From contig CAIRDL010001049.1 in the NCBI GenBank assembly GCA_903877345.1, positions 1 through 6,376 of the forward strand: a DNA stretch of 6,376 nucleotides. The letters run 5' to 3'. The stretch comes from an uncultured Oscillochloris sp. Its GTDB lineage: Bacteria; Chloroflexota; Chloroflexia; Chloroflexales; Chloroflexaceae. Positions within the stretch are counted from its first letter, which is position 1, and the number at the start of each line of letters is the position of its first letter. Made by a program: the position numbers and the translations under genes. The notes under the pieces were generated by a model. The model searched no databases and was not told the origin of the DNA. It saw only the letters and a list, made by a program, of their open reading frames with translations. This document shows positions 1 to 5,165 of the stretch, one piece after another.

Positions 1-13
1 AACCCTGCCACTC

Positions 14-22
14 TGTTAGAAT
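14..22 (+). promoter_or_regulatory. Extended -10 promoter element of tRNA-fMet
   Basis: TGTTAGAAT reads as TG-n-TAGAAT, an extended -10 whose hexamer (17-22) matches TATAAT at 5 of 6 positions. Transcription would begin near 28-30, just before the tRNA at 37. The -35 box would fall off the left edge of the window, so only half of the promoter can be judged. Confidence 0.5.
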
Positions 23-36
23 GCGGATGTGAGTGA

Positions 37-111
37 CGCGGCGTGGAGCAGTGGCAGCTCGTCGGGCTCATAACCCGAAGGTCACAGGTTCGAATCCTGT
101 CGCCGCTACCA
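37..111 (+). tRNA. Initiator tRNA-fMet (anticodon CAT), with encoded CCA
   Basis: A complete cloverleaf is visible. The acceptor stem is 37-43 with 101-107. The D stem is GAGC (46-49) with GCTC (57-60). The anticodon stem TCGGG/CCCGA (62-66/74-78) encloses CTCATAA, with CAT at 69-71. The T stem ACAGG/CCTGT encloses TTCGAAT. Discriminator A108 is followed by encoded CCA at 109-111. Three hallmarks make it the initiator rather than an elongator Met tRNA. Position 1 does not pair with 72 (C37 opposite T107), which allows formylation and blocks EF-Tu. The D stem has the A11:U24 pair. Three consecutive G:C pairs at the base of the anticodon stem favour the ribosomal P site. At 75 nt it is two bases shorter than E. 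coli tRNA-fMet, the difference lying in the D loop. No other tRNA is seen nearby, so it is probably transcribed alone. Confidence 0.97.
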
Positions 112-122
112 GTTTTCAACAG

Positions 123-152
123 AGTACCCGAGTGAATGTTCACTCGGGTACT
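123..152. terminator. Hairpin terminator shared by tRNA-fMet and the convergent thioesterase gene
   Basis: Bases 123-136 and 139-152 are perfectly complementary (14 bp, core ACCCGAGTG/CACTCGGGT). In RNA the innermost pairs must open to form the loop. A further AACAG/CTGTT pairing (118-122 with 156-160) can extend the stem past a 3-nt bulge. It sits 11 bases after the tRNA CCA. The minus-strand gene ends inside it: its TGA is at 142-140. Symmetry and position suggest a bidirectional terminator. The following T tract is weak on both strands, so termination may depend mainly on the stem or on processing. Confidence 0.7.
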
Positions 153-712
153 TTGCTGTTCGCGTCTACATGGCTTTCGTGCGACCCTTGCTCCAGACCG
201 CTGAGCATTTCCTCAGGGTGTTGGCGAATCTCGAGGCTACGCACCTCAATCTCTTTGCGGAACTCGCGGCGCAGTTGGGCTGCAGCAAAGCGGCGGCGCT
301 GTTCGGGGGTGTCAATGGGAACGGGGTCAATGGGCTTGGGATGGCCCTCGGCATCAACCGCCACCATCGTGAAGTAGCAGGTCAACACATGGCGCTCGCT
401 GCGCTCGGTGATGTGTTCGGCGACGACGCGGATGCCAATCTCCATCGAGCTTTTGCCGGTGTAGTTGACCGAGGCGATGAAGGTGACGAGTTCGCCGACA
501 TGGATGCGTTCGTGGAAGACCACTTGATCCACCGAAACGGTGACGACGTAGGAACTGGAGTAGCGCGAGGCGCAGGCAAAGGCGACTTGGTCGAGGAGTT
601 TGAGGATGTGGCCGCCGTGGACGTTGCCCGAAAAGTTGGCAGTGTCCGGCGTCATGAGGACGGTCATATCAAGGGTGCGATAGTGACCGCCTGTGTCAAT
701 GTAGGCGTTCAT
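140..712 (-). CDS. Acyl-CoA thioesterase, hotdog fold (YciA/ACOT-like), 190 aa
   Basis: Predicted cytosolic enzyme hydrolysing acyl-CoA to free fatty acid and CoA. The hotdog domain spans roughly residues 10-120. The signature is at 21-50: TPDTAN, then GNVHGGHILKLLDQ at 29-42. The Asn (N26), the double Gly and the helix Asp (D41) are at the positions conserved or catalytic in YciA and ACOT thioesterases. The central strands VTVSVDQVVFHERIHVGE (57-74) are also typical. Residues 135-190 form a charged, probably helical tail beyond the core. An in-frame ATG at 814 would add 34 residues, but these would be translated from the heptamer inverted repeat. The ATG at 712 has a good Shine-Dalgarno and begins just before the conserved domain, so I chose it. 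The gene lies 132 bp downstream of the rRNA methyltransferase on the same strand. The acyl chain preference cannot be read from the sequence. There is no signal peptide. Confidence 0.9.
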   Translation of the reverse strand: MNAYIDTGGHYRTLDMTVLMTPDTANFSGNVHGGHILKLLDQVAFACASRYSSSYVVTVSVDQVVFHERIHVGELVTFIASVNYTGKSSMEIGIRVVAEHITERSERHVLTCYFTMVAVDAEGHPKPIDPVPIDTPEQRRRFAAAQLRREFRKEIEVRSLEIRQHPEEMLSGLEQGSHESHVDANSKVPE

Positions 713-719
713 GAACCGT

Positions 720-725
720 TCCTTT
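720..725 (-). promoter_or_regulatory. Ribosome binding site fixing the thioesterase start
   Basis: On the minus strand AAAGGA lies 7 nt before the ATG at 712. Just upstream, GCCCT/AGGGC (726-730 with 735-739) can form a small hairpin next to the site. This supports starting at 712 rather than at the upstream in-frame ATG at 814. Confidence 0.7.
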
Positions 726-756
726 GCCCTTGGCAGGGCTAAGATGAGGTTGTCGT

Positions 757-834
757 CTGTGATCTGTGATCCGTAATGCGTGATCCGTGATTGATCAGGG
801 TGCGGCCCGATCACGGATCACGCATTACGGATCA
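757..834. repeat. Tandem heptamers forming a perfect 25-bp inverted repeat
   Basis: Five tandem heptamers run from 757 to 791: CTGTGAT, CTGTGAT, CCGTAAT, GCGTGAT, CCGTGAT. After an 18-nt spacer (792-809), three and a half heptamers in inverted orientation run from 810 to 834. Bases 767-791 and 810-834 are exact reverse complements over 25 bp. The element fills most of the spacer between the rRNA methyltransferase stop (845) and the thioesterase start (712). It could fold strongly in the mRNA and affect readthrough or 3'-end stability. There is no T tract, so it is not a standard intrinsic terminator. It looks like a dispersed intergenic repeat. Confidence 0.85.
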
Positions 835-844
835 ATAGGCGCGG

Positions 845-2068
845 CTACGGCAGCGGCAGCGCCCGCGCCACTACGAACTTCAGGTAGCGCCCTTCGGGGA
901 AGGCCGCCGGTACCGGGTGATCCGCCGGTTGTCCGCTTTCGTGGGTGAACTGGAGGCGCACTTGGCTCAGGGCGGCGGCTTCGGCGAGAACGGTGTAGAA
1001 CTGTTCGCGGCTGACTTGGCTGGTGCAACTGGCCGAAACGAGCAAGCCCCCCGGCTCAAGGCAGCGCAACGCCAACGTGTTGATGCGTGTGTAGGCGCGC
1101 ACGGCGGCGTGCAGGTTGCTCTTCTGGCGGGCGAAGCTCGGCGGATCGAGGATGATCATTTGGAAGCGGCGCGACCCTTTGGCGTAGGCGTCAAGCAGCG
1201 CGAAACAGTCTTCGGTGATGAACTGATGCGGGCGCTGGTCAAGGCGGTTTAGGGCGAGGTTGGCGCTCGTCGCCTCGGCGAGTCCTTTGCCGCTGTCGGC
1301 GCTGATTACGGTGGCTGCCCCGCCGCGTAGGGCGTAGAGCGAGAAGGCGCCGGTGTAGGCAAAGCAGTTCAACACTGAACGCCCGCCTGCCAGAGCTTCA
1401 ACCGCCCGCCGGTTTTCGCGGTGGTCGAGGAACAGGCCCGTCTTTTGCCCCCGGTAGAGGTCGGCGTGCAGATAAAGTCCGTGTTCTTGCACGACCAAAT
1501 CGGCGGGCGGGCTTTCACCCCAGAGCGGGCGTAGGCGGGGCGGGGCCGTTTCGTCGGTTGTGGCGCGATCTTCGCCTGCGCCTACATCGTAGTCGGCGGC
1601 GCGTTCGCGTAGCACTACGCCGCGTAACGTCGGGTCGCAGGCCCGTAGCGCCGGAGCGACGAGCGGCACCAACGTGTGCAGACTCTCGGCGTAGGTTTGG
1701 ATGATGGCGTAGTCGCCGTAACGGTCAACGACGAGACCGGGGAGGCCGTCACCTTCGCCGTAGAGCCAGCGATAGGCGCTCGTGGGTGCGGGGTTGTCGC
1801 GCAACGCCGCCCGTCCTTCCCACGCCTCCCAGACGCGATCTTCTACCCAAGCGGCGTCGGGTATCGTCACGCGGCTGAAGACCCGGATGGCAATCGCGCT
1901 ATGGGCATCCCAGAGGCCATAGGCGGTGAAGTTGCCGCAGCGCACGCGCACCCATTGGCCGGAGCGTAGGCGAGCCTCTTCGCGCACGTGGTTACGATAG
2001 ATCCACGGATGCCCTTGGGCGAGTTTGGCGCGCAGGGTAGGATCAACCTGAATTTCAGCAAGGTTCAT
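845..2068 (-). CDS. rlmI: Class I SAM-dependent 23S rRNA m5C methyltransferase, RlmI family, 407 aa
   Basis: Predicted to transfer a methyl group from S-adenosylmethionine to C5 of a 23S rRNA cytosine (C1962 in E. coli). An N-terminal PUA-like RNA-binding region covers about residues 1-75 (HPWIYRNHV at 20-28). A middle domain follows, with GEGDGLPGLVVDRYGDY at 104-120. The family signature GQKTGLFLDHRENR is at 207-220. The Rossmann domain has SAM motif I VLNCFAYTGAFSL (232-244), motif IV DPPSF (308-312) and the presumed catalytic Cys348 in SASCTS. The C-terminal block ADHPVPAAFPEGRYLK (382-397) closely matches the E. coli end. Length is near E. coli RlmI (396 aa); the extra residues sit mainly in the variable linker around 158-190. 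The ATG at 2068 begins directly before the PUA region. No clear Shine-Dalgarno precedes it, so initiation may be weak or leaderless. Family membership is secure; the exact target base is inferred. Confidence 0.92.
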   Translation of the reverse strand: MNLAEIQVDPTLRAKLAQGHPWIYRNHVREEARLRSGQWVRVRCGNFTAYGLWDAHSAIAIRVFSRVTIPDAAWVEDRVWEAWEGRAALRDNPAPTSAYRWLYGEGDGLPGLVVDRYGDYAIIQTYAESLHTLVPLVAPALRACDPTLRGVVLRERAADYDVGAGEDRATTDETAPPRLRPLWGESPPADLVVQEHGLYLHADLYRGQKTGLFLDHRENRRAVEALAGGRSVLNCFAYTGAFSLYALRGGAATVISADSGKGLAEATSANLALNRLDQRPHQFITEDCFALLDAYAKGSRRFQMIILDPPSFARQKSNLHAAVRAYTRINTLALRCLEPGGLLVSASCTSQVSREQFYTVLAEAAALSQVRLQFTHESGQPADHPVPAAFPEGRYLKFVVARALPLP

Positions 2069-2146
2069 GCGGGCAGTGCCGGATGTAAGGCGGTTGCACT
2101 GCGTGAAAACGCCACATCCTGCGGCCTTTTTAACTAAGACAAGGTT

Positions 2147-2174
2147 TCAGAGGTCAGGTATCAGGTGTCAGGGA
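2147..2174. repeat. Four tandem heptamers, consensus TCAGGTR
   Basis: The units are TCAGAGG, TCAGGTA, TCAGGTG and TCAGGGA, directly abutting. Two more units of the same family occur at 2316-2329, on the other side of the palindrome. Confidence 0.8.
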
Positions 2175-2190
2175 CGTGGAAATGCTTACG

Positions 2191-2290
2191 CATCCCGACG
2201 ACAGACATGTCATGCTGAGCGTAGCGAAGCATCTCTCCCGGCCTGTTGAGAGACCCTTCGCTGCGCTCAGGGTGACATGATGCCGGGATG
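2191..2290. repeat. Imperfect palindromic intergenic element, about 100 bp
   Basis: The inner arms are 2207-2237 and 2248-2278: 31 bp each, 26 of 31 positions complementary, separated by a 10-nt spacer. The core is CTGAGCG.AGCGAAG against CTTCGCT.CGCTCAG. An outer pair, CATCCCG (2191-2197) with CGGGATG (2284-2290), encloses them. I recognise the core as the GTCATnCTGAGCGnAGCGAAG type of dispersed palindrome seen in intergenic DNA of many genomes. Its length and lack of coding capacity fit a non-autonomous MITE-like or REP-like element. No target-site duplication is evident. Confidence 0.8.
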
Positions 2291-2315
2291 GGATACTTAG
2301 GAAGATCAGCTTCCC

Positions 2316-2329
2316 TCAGGTATCAGGTC
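2316..2329. repeat. Two tandem heptamers, TCAGGTA and TCAGGTC
   Basis: These are direct copies of the family at 2147-2174, in the same orientation. They lie 26 bp beyond the right end of the palindromic element. Confidence 0.65.
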
Positions 2330-2385
2330 GAGCGCAACAAGATGCGCTGCGTAGGCCAAAACTGTAAAGTAGCCACGAACCTTGA

Positions 2386-3627
2386 CTAAACCGTCGCGCC
2401 ACTTGGCACAATGTGGCCTGGCGGAAAGGCGGTTGTGGCGGTGCGCGGCTTGATGGCGACGTTGCGCCCGATGATGGTGCCCGCCGGGATGTGGGCGCGG
2501 GTGCCCACGAGCGTCAGGCCGGTGTTGAGGCGGTCGGGCGCGGCTTGGTTCGGCGTCGTCGGCTCGCCTTCGCCGATGACGGCACCGGCTTCGATGCGGA
2601 CGCTCTCATCAATGATGCAACGGTCAACCACGCTCTCCGGGCCAATCCAGGCGTCGCCCATAACCACAGCGTCGCGCACCACTGCGCCCGGCGCAACGTA
2701 GACCCCGGGCGAGAGAATGGAGTTGATGACGGTGCCGAAAACGCGGCAGCCGTTGCTGAAAAGACTGTTCTCGACCCGCGCCGAGGTGCCGATTTCGACG
2801 CCTGGACGGTCGGCGCTGGTGGTGTGAATGACCCACTCGGGATCGTAGAGATCGAGGGCGGGCGACTCGGCCAAGAGAGCCATATTGGCCTCGTAATAGG
2901 CTTGCACCGTGCCAACGTCGGCCCAATAACCCTGGAAGTGGTAGGCGTAGGCGTTGCAACGGCTGACGATCTTCGGCAGGATATGGCGACCGAAATCGTG
3001 TTCGGTGGTGTTACGCAAGAGAGAGAGCAGGAACTCCTTGCGAAAGACATAAATGCCCATCGAGGCCAAATTGGAGACGGCGCGGCGGGGTTTTTCGTCA
3101 AAACGATCCACGCGCCCGTCGCTGCCAAGGGTAACGATGCCGAAGCGGCGGGCGTCGTGGGGGCTGACGCCGCGCACCGCCATCGTAAGATCGGCCTGAC
3201 GCTCTTCGTGGCGTTCGAGCAGGGGCTTGTAGTTCATCTTGTAGACGTGGTCGCCGGCGAGCATCAGCACGGCGTCGAGGGGCTGATCCTCGATTAGGTC
3301 GAGGTTGTAGCGCACGGCATCGGCGGTGCCACGCTGCCAACCGCCGCCTTCGGGCGTGGGCGAAGGATGCAGCGTGCGTAAGCCACCTTGGGCGCGGTCG
3401 AGATCCCAAGGGCGACCGACGCCGAGATGGGTGTTGAGCGAACGGGGGCGAAACTGGGTCAGCACGCCGACATTGTAGATGCCGGTGTTGACGCAATTCG
3501 AGAGCGTGAAATCAATAATGCGGTACTTCCCGCCGAAGGGAACCGCCGCCTCGGTGCGTTCGGCGGTGAGAATGGAGAGGGCGGGCGAATCGCCCCCGGC
3601 GAGGATGAGGGCCAGTGTTCGCAGCAT
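2386..3627 (-). CDS. glgC: GlgC paralogue, probably a non-catalytic (GlgD-like) ADP-glucose pyrophosphorylase subunit, 413 aa
   Basis: This is full-length and clearly homologous to glucose-1-phosphate adenylyltransferase, which makes ADP-glucose from ATP and glucose-1-phosphate for glycogen. A nucleotidyltransferase domain (about 1-260) is followed by a left-handed beta-helix (about 275-413; SPGVYVAPGAVVRDAVV near 306-322). It keeps FGGKYRIIDF (31-40), LAGDHVYK with Asp126 (E. coli Asp142) and FDEKP with Lys179 (E. coli Lys195). However, the phosphate loop reads AGGDSPALS, so the essential Arg (E. coli Arg32) is Ala16. RAKP reads RTEA, so E. coli Lys42 is Glu26. WYRGT reads WQRGT, so the ATP-site Tyr114 is Gln98. 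The reading frame is otherwise intact, which argues against a pseudogene. It is the second gene of the operon, 12 bp after copy A. I infer a modulatory subunit forming heterotetramers with copy A. A weakly active or divergent enzyme remains possible. Confidence 0.9.
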   Translation of the reverse strand: MLRTLALILAGGDSPALSILTAERTEAAVPFGGKYRIIDFTLSNCVNTGIYNVGVLTQFRPRSLNTHLGVGRPWDLDRAQGGLRTLHPSPTPEGGGWQRGTADAVRYNLDLIEDQPLDAVLMLAGDHVYKMNYKPLLERHEERQADLTMAVRGVSPHDARRFGIVTLGSDGRVDRFDEKPRRAVSNLASMGIYVFRKEFLLSLLRNTTEHDFGRHILPKIVSRCNAYAYHFQGYWADVGTVQAYYEANMALLAESPALDLYDPEWVIHTTSADRPGVEIGTSARVENSLFSNGCRVFGTVINSILSPGVYVAPGAVVRDAVVMGDAWIGPESVVDRCIIDESVRIEAGAVIGEGEPTTPNQAAPDRLNTGLTLVGTRAHIPAGTIIGRNVAIKPRTATTAFPPGHIVPSGATV

Positions 3628-3633
3628 AAACGG

Positions 3634-3641
3634 CTTCCCTT
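3634..3641 (-). promoter_or_regulatory. Ribosome binding site of glgC copy B, overlapping the stop codon of copy A
   Basis: The minus strand reads AAGGGAAG, with its core AAGGGA 8 nt before the ATG at 3627. Its first two bases are the last two of the copy A TAA stop (3642-3640). This indicates translational coupling and co-expression of the two subunits. Confidence 0.75.
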
Positions 3642-4893
3642 AAATCGTCGCCCCGGACGGCACATCTCCACCGGGGAAATCGCCCTCGTCGCGGTCGGCG
3701 TTAATCACCACATTGCGCCCGATGCAAATCCCTGGCGGGATATGCGCCGCCTTGCCGACCACCGTCACGCCGGTGTTGAGCTTATCGCCGTGGATTTGGT
3801 TCGGCAACGTCAGGTCATCGCCCACGCCGAGATGCGCCCCGGAACCGACAACCACCTGTTTGTCTACGATGACGCGGTCGAGAATCGCACCGGGGCCAAT
3901 CCAGGTGTCGTTCATCACCACGCTGTCGCGCACAATCGCGCCGGGCGAAACGTAGACCCCGGGCGAGAGCACCGAGCGTTCGACGGTGCCGCGAATGGTG
4001 CAGCCATTACAAATAATGGCGCGGCTCACCTTCGCCTGGGGGCCGATCTTCGCGGCGGGGCGTTCCTCGCTGCGGGTGCGAATAAGCCAATCGAGGTCGT
4101 AGAGATCAAAGTCGAGGTCGGGATCAAGCAATTGCATGCTCGTCTCCCAATACGACTGAATGGTACCCACATCAACCCAATAGCCGCCGAAGCGATGGGC
4201 AAAGACGCGGTCTTCGGCAACCATTGCGGGGATGACATCTTTGCCGAAGTCATTGCGGGGATGGGCCTCATCGCCCTCGGCGAGGCGGCGCATCAGCGCT
4301 TCAGTCTGGAAGACATAGATACCCATTGACGCGAGGGTACCCTTATCGCGGGCGCGGGGCTTCTCGGTAAACTCGACCACACGATCTTGGGCATCCACGG
4401 TCATAATGCCAAAGCGGTCGGTTTCATCGAGCGGCACCTCCATCACTGCCACGGTCAAATCCGCCTGATTGCGTCGGTGGGTATCAATGAGGGCGGAATA
4501 GTCCATCTTATAGATATGGTCGCCGGAGAGGATGAGCACGACATCGGCGCGGTGTTCGGTGATAAAGCTAAGGTTTTGGGAGATAGCGTCGGACGTCCCG
4601 CGATACCAACTCTGGTCGTTGCGGCCCTGATACGGTTGGAGCAAGCGCACACCGCCACGGGCGCGGTCGAGATCCCACGGCTTGCCGATACCGATGTGGT
4701 CGTTGAGCGAGTGGGGGCGGTACTGGGTGAGGACGGCGACATCGAAGATGCCTGAATTGACACAGTTGGAGAGCGGGAAATCAATGATGCGATATTTTCC
4801 GGCGAAGGGGACGGAGGGCTTAGCGCGCTGCTCAGAGAGCACGCTCAACCGACTGCCTTCGCCGCCGGCTAAAATCATTGCGACGACGCGCAT
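3640..4893 (-). CDS. glgC: Glucose-1-phosphate adenylyltransferase (ADP-glucose pyrophosphorylase), catalytic copy, 417 aa
   Basis: Catalyses ATP + glucose-1-phosphate to ADP-glucose + PPi, the committed and regulated step of bacterial glycogen synthesis, in the cytosol. The N-terminal loop AGGEGSRLS carries Arg15 (E. coli Arg32), and QRAKPSVPF carries Lys25 (E. coli Lys42). Next come KYRIIDFPLSNCVNSG (33-48), SWYRGTSDA with Tyr97 (Tyr114), LSGDHIYKMDY with Asp125 (Asp142) and FTEKP with Lys178 (Lys195). The C-terminal left-handed beta-helix starts near 280 and includes LSPGVYVSPGAIVRDSVV (309-326). All catalytic positions I can place are present. The residue matching the E. coli fructose-1,6-bisphosphate Lys39 is Gln22, so its activator may differ. 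A longer frame from an ATG at 4989 was rejected: that ATG lies upstream of the -10 box, and the extra 32 residues are unlike GlgC. The ATG at 4893 has a Shine-Dalgarno. It is the first gene of the operon with copy B. Confidence 0.96.
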   Translation of the reverse strand: MRVVAMILAGGEGSRLSVLSEQRAKPSVPFAGKYRIIDFPLSNCVNSGIFDVAVLTQYRPHSLNDHIGIGKPWDLDRARGGVRLLQPYQGRNDQSWYRGTSDAISQNLSFITEHRADVVLILSGDHIYKMDYSALIDTHRRNQADLTVAVMEVPLDETDRFGIMTVDAQDRVVEFTEKPRARDKGTLASMGIYVFQTEALMRRLAEGDEAHPRNDFGKDVIPAMVAEDRVFAHRFGGYWVDVGTIQSYWETSMQLLDPDLDFDLYDLDWLIRTRSEERPAAKIGPQAKVSRAIICNGCTIRGTVERSVLSPGVYVSPGAIVRDSVVMNDTWIGPGAILDRVIVDKQVVVGSGAHLGVGDDLTLPNQIHGDKLNTGVTVVGKAAHIPPGICIGRNVVINADRDEGDFPGGDVPSGATI

Positions 4894-4898
4894 ACATT

Positions 4899-4904
4899 CG
4901 CCTC
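4899..4904 (-). promoter_or_regulatory. Ribosome binding site fixing the glgC copy A start
   Basis: On the minus strand GAGGCG precedes the ATG at 4893; the GAGG core is 7 nt away. An out-of-frame ATG at 4897 is too close to this site to compete well. Confidence 0.65.
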
Positions 4905-4976
4905 GTTCGGGCCGGTGCCGCTGCGGGGTTGGCGGGTTGTGGTTGGCTGCGGGCTGGCATAAGCTGAGTGCCGCCG

Positions 4977-5005
4977 ATTGTACCGCCAAACGTGATTAGG
5001 TGCAA
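4977..5005 (-). promoter_or_regulatory. Sigma70-type promoter of the glgC operon
   Basis: On the minus strand TTGCAC (5005-5000) is separated by exactly 17 bp from TACAAT (4982-4977). The -10 matches the consensus at 5 of 6 positions and the -35 at 4 of 6. Transcription should start near 4970, giving a leader of about 77 nt before the ATG at 4893. I saw no riboswitch or attenuator fold in the leader. Confidence 0.7.
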
Positions 5006-5069
5006 CGCAGGGCAGTACGCTCTACCGCAAAGGAAGACGGTGGCGCATGGAGGGCAACCGGGTTGGCGC

Positions 5070-5097
5070 TTTGCGCTCCTTGTCGGCGTGATACGAT
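5070..5097 (+). promoter_or_regulatory. Possible extended -10 promoter of the cyclase gene
   Basis: TGATACGAT (5089-5097) reads as TG-n-TACGAT, an extended -10. A weak -35 (TTTGCG, 5070-5075) lies 16 bp upstream. The predicted start near 5104 gives a leader of about 60 nt. It faces away from the glgC promoter across the same spacer. The hexamer matches are modest. Confidence 0.35.
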
Positions 5098-5165
5098 AGG
5101 CGGGCCAGAGCCTCGTTTAAGCAGGTAAGATCCTACCGCGCTGGCTTGCCCCGGCGACAAGGTTT

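Larger units (their letters stand above)
2069..2385. other. 317-bp intergenic region without a gene, occupied by repeats
   Basis: No credible coding sequence is present: a 60-codon frame at 2067-2249 (+) runs through repeats and resembles no known protein. The region separates the glgC operon end (2386) from the methyltransferase start (2068), both on the minus strand. It holds heptamer repeats at 2147-2174 and 2316-2329 and a 100-bp palindromic element at 2191-2290. Two weak minus-strand hairpins (AGCGCA/TGCGCT at 2331-2348; GGAAG/CTTCC at 2300-2314) lie downstream of glgC copy B. Neither has a T tract, so no clear terminator is seen. I found no convincing promoter for the methyltransferase. 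Confidence 0.7.

Noticed and set aside
170..742. Open frame of 190 codons on the plus strand
   Set aside because: It is the antisense shadow of the thioesterase gene, has no recognisable motif, and would run against the hotdog-domain gene with its good ribosome binding site.
757..834. CRISPR array
   Set aside because: The units are 7-bp contiguous heptamers and an inverted pair, without unique spacers or cas genes.
2067..2249. 60-codon plus-strand open frame in the spacer
   Set aside because: It runs through heptamers and the palindromic element, which explains its sequence; no ribosome binding site or homology is seen.
2413..3297. Long plus-strand open frame (294 codons) opposite glgC copy B
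   Set aside because: High-GC antisense frame of a well-supported gene; the translation is repetitive in Ala, Gly, Val and Asp with no domain features.
2386..3627. Copy B as a pseudogene
   Set aside because: No frameshift or internal stop, full length, conserved beta-helix, retained Asp and Lys, and a good ribosome binding site; the substitutions are specific rather than random decay.
3388..4329. Plus-strand open frame of 313 codons spanning the glgC A/B junction
   Set aside because: Antisense to two strongly supported GlgC genes; its length is explained by GC-rich codon use.
4831..4960. Possible upstream open frame in the glgC leader, starting at an ATG at 4960 and overlapping the glgC start
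   Set aside because: No ribosome binding site, and its composition (Pro/Ala/Arg-rich) matches an out-of-frame reading of GC-rich DNA.
4894..4989. N-terminal extension of GlgC copy A from an ATG at 4989
   Set aside because: The ATG lies upstream of the -10 box of the likely promoter, the 32 residues lack similarity to GlgC, and the ATG at 4893 has its own ribosome binding site.
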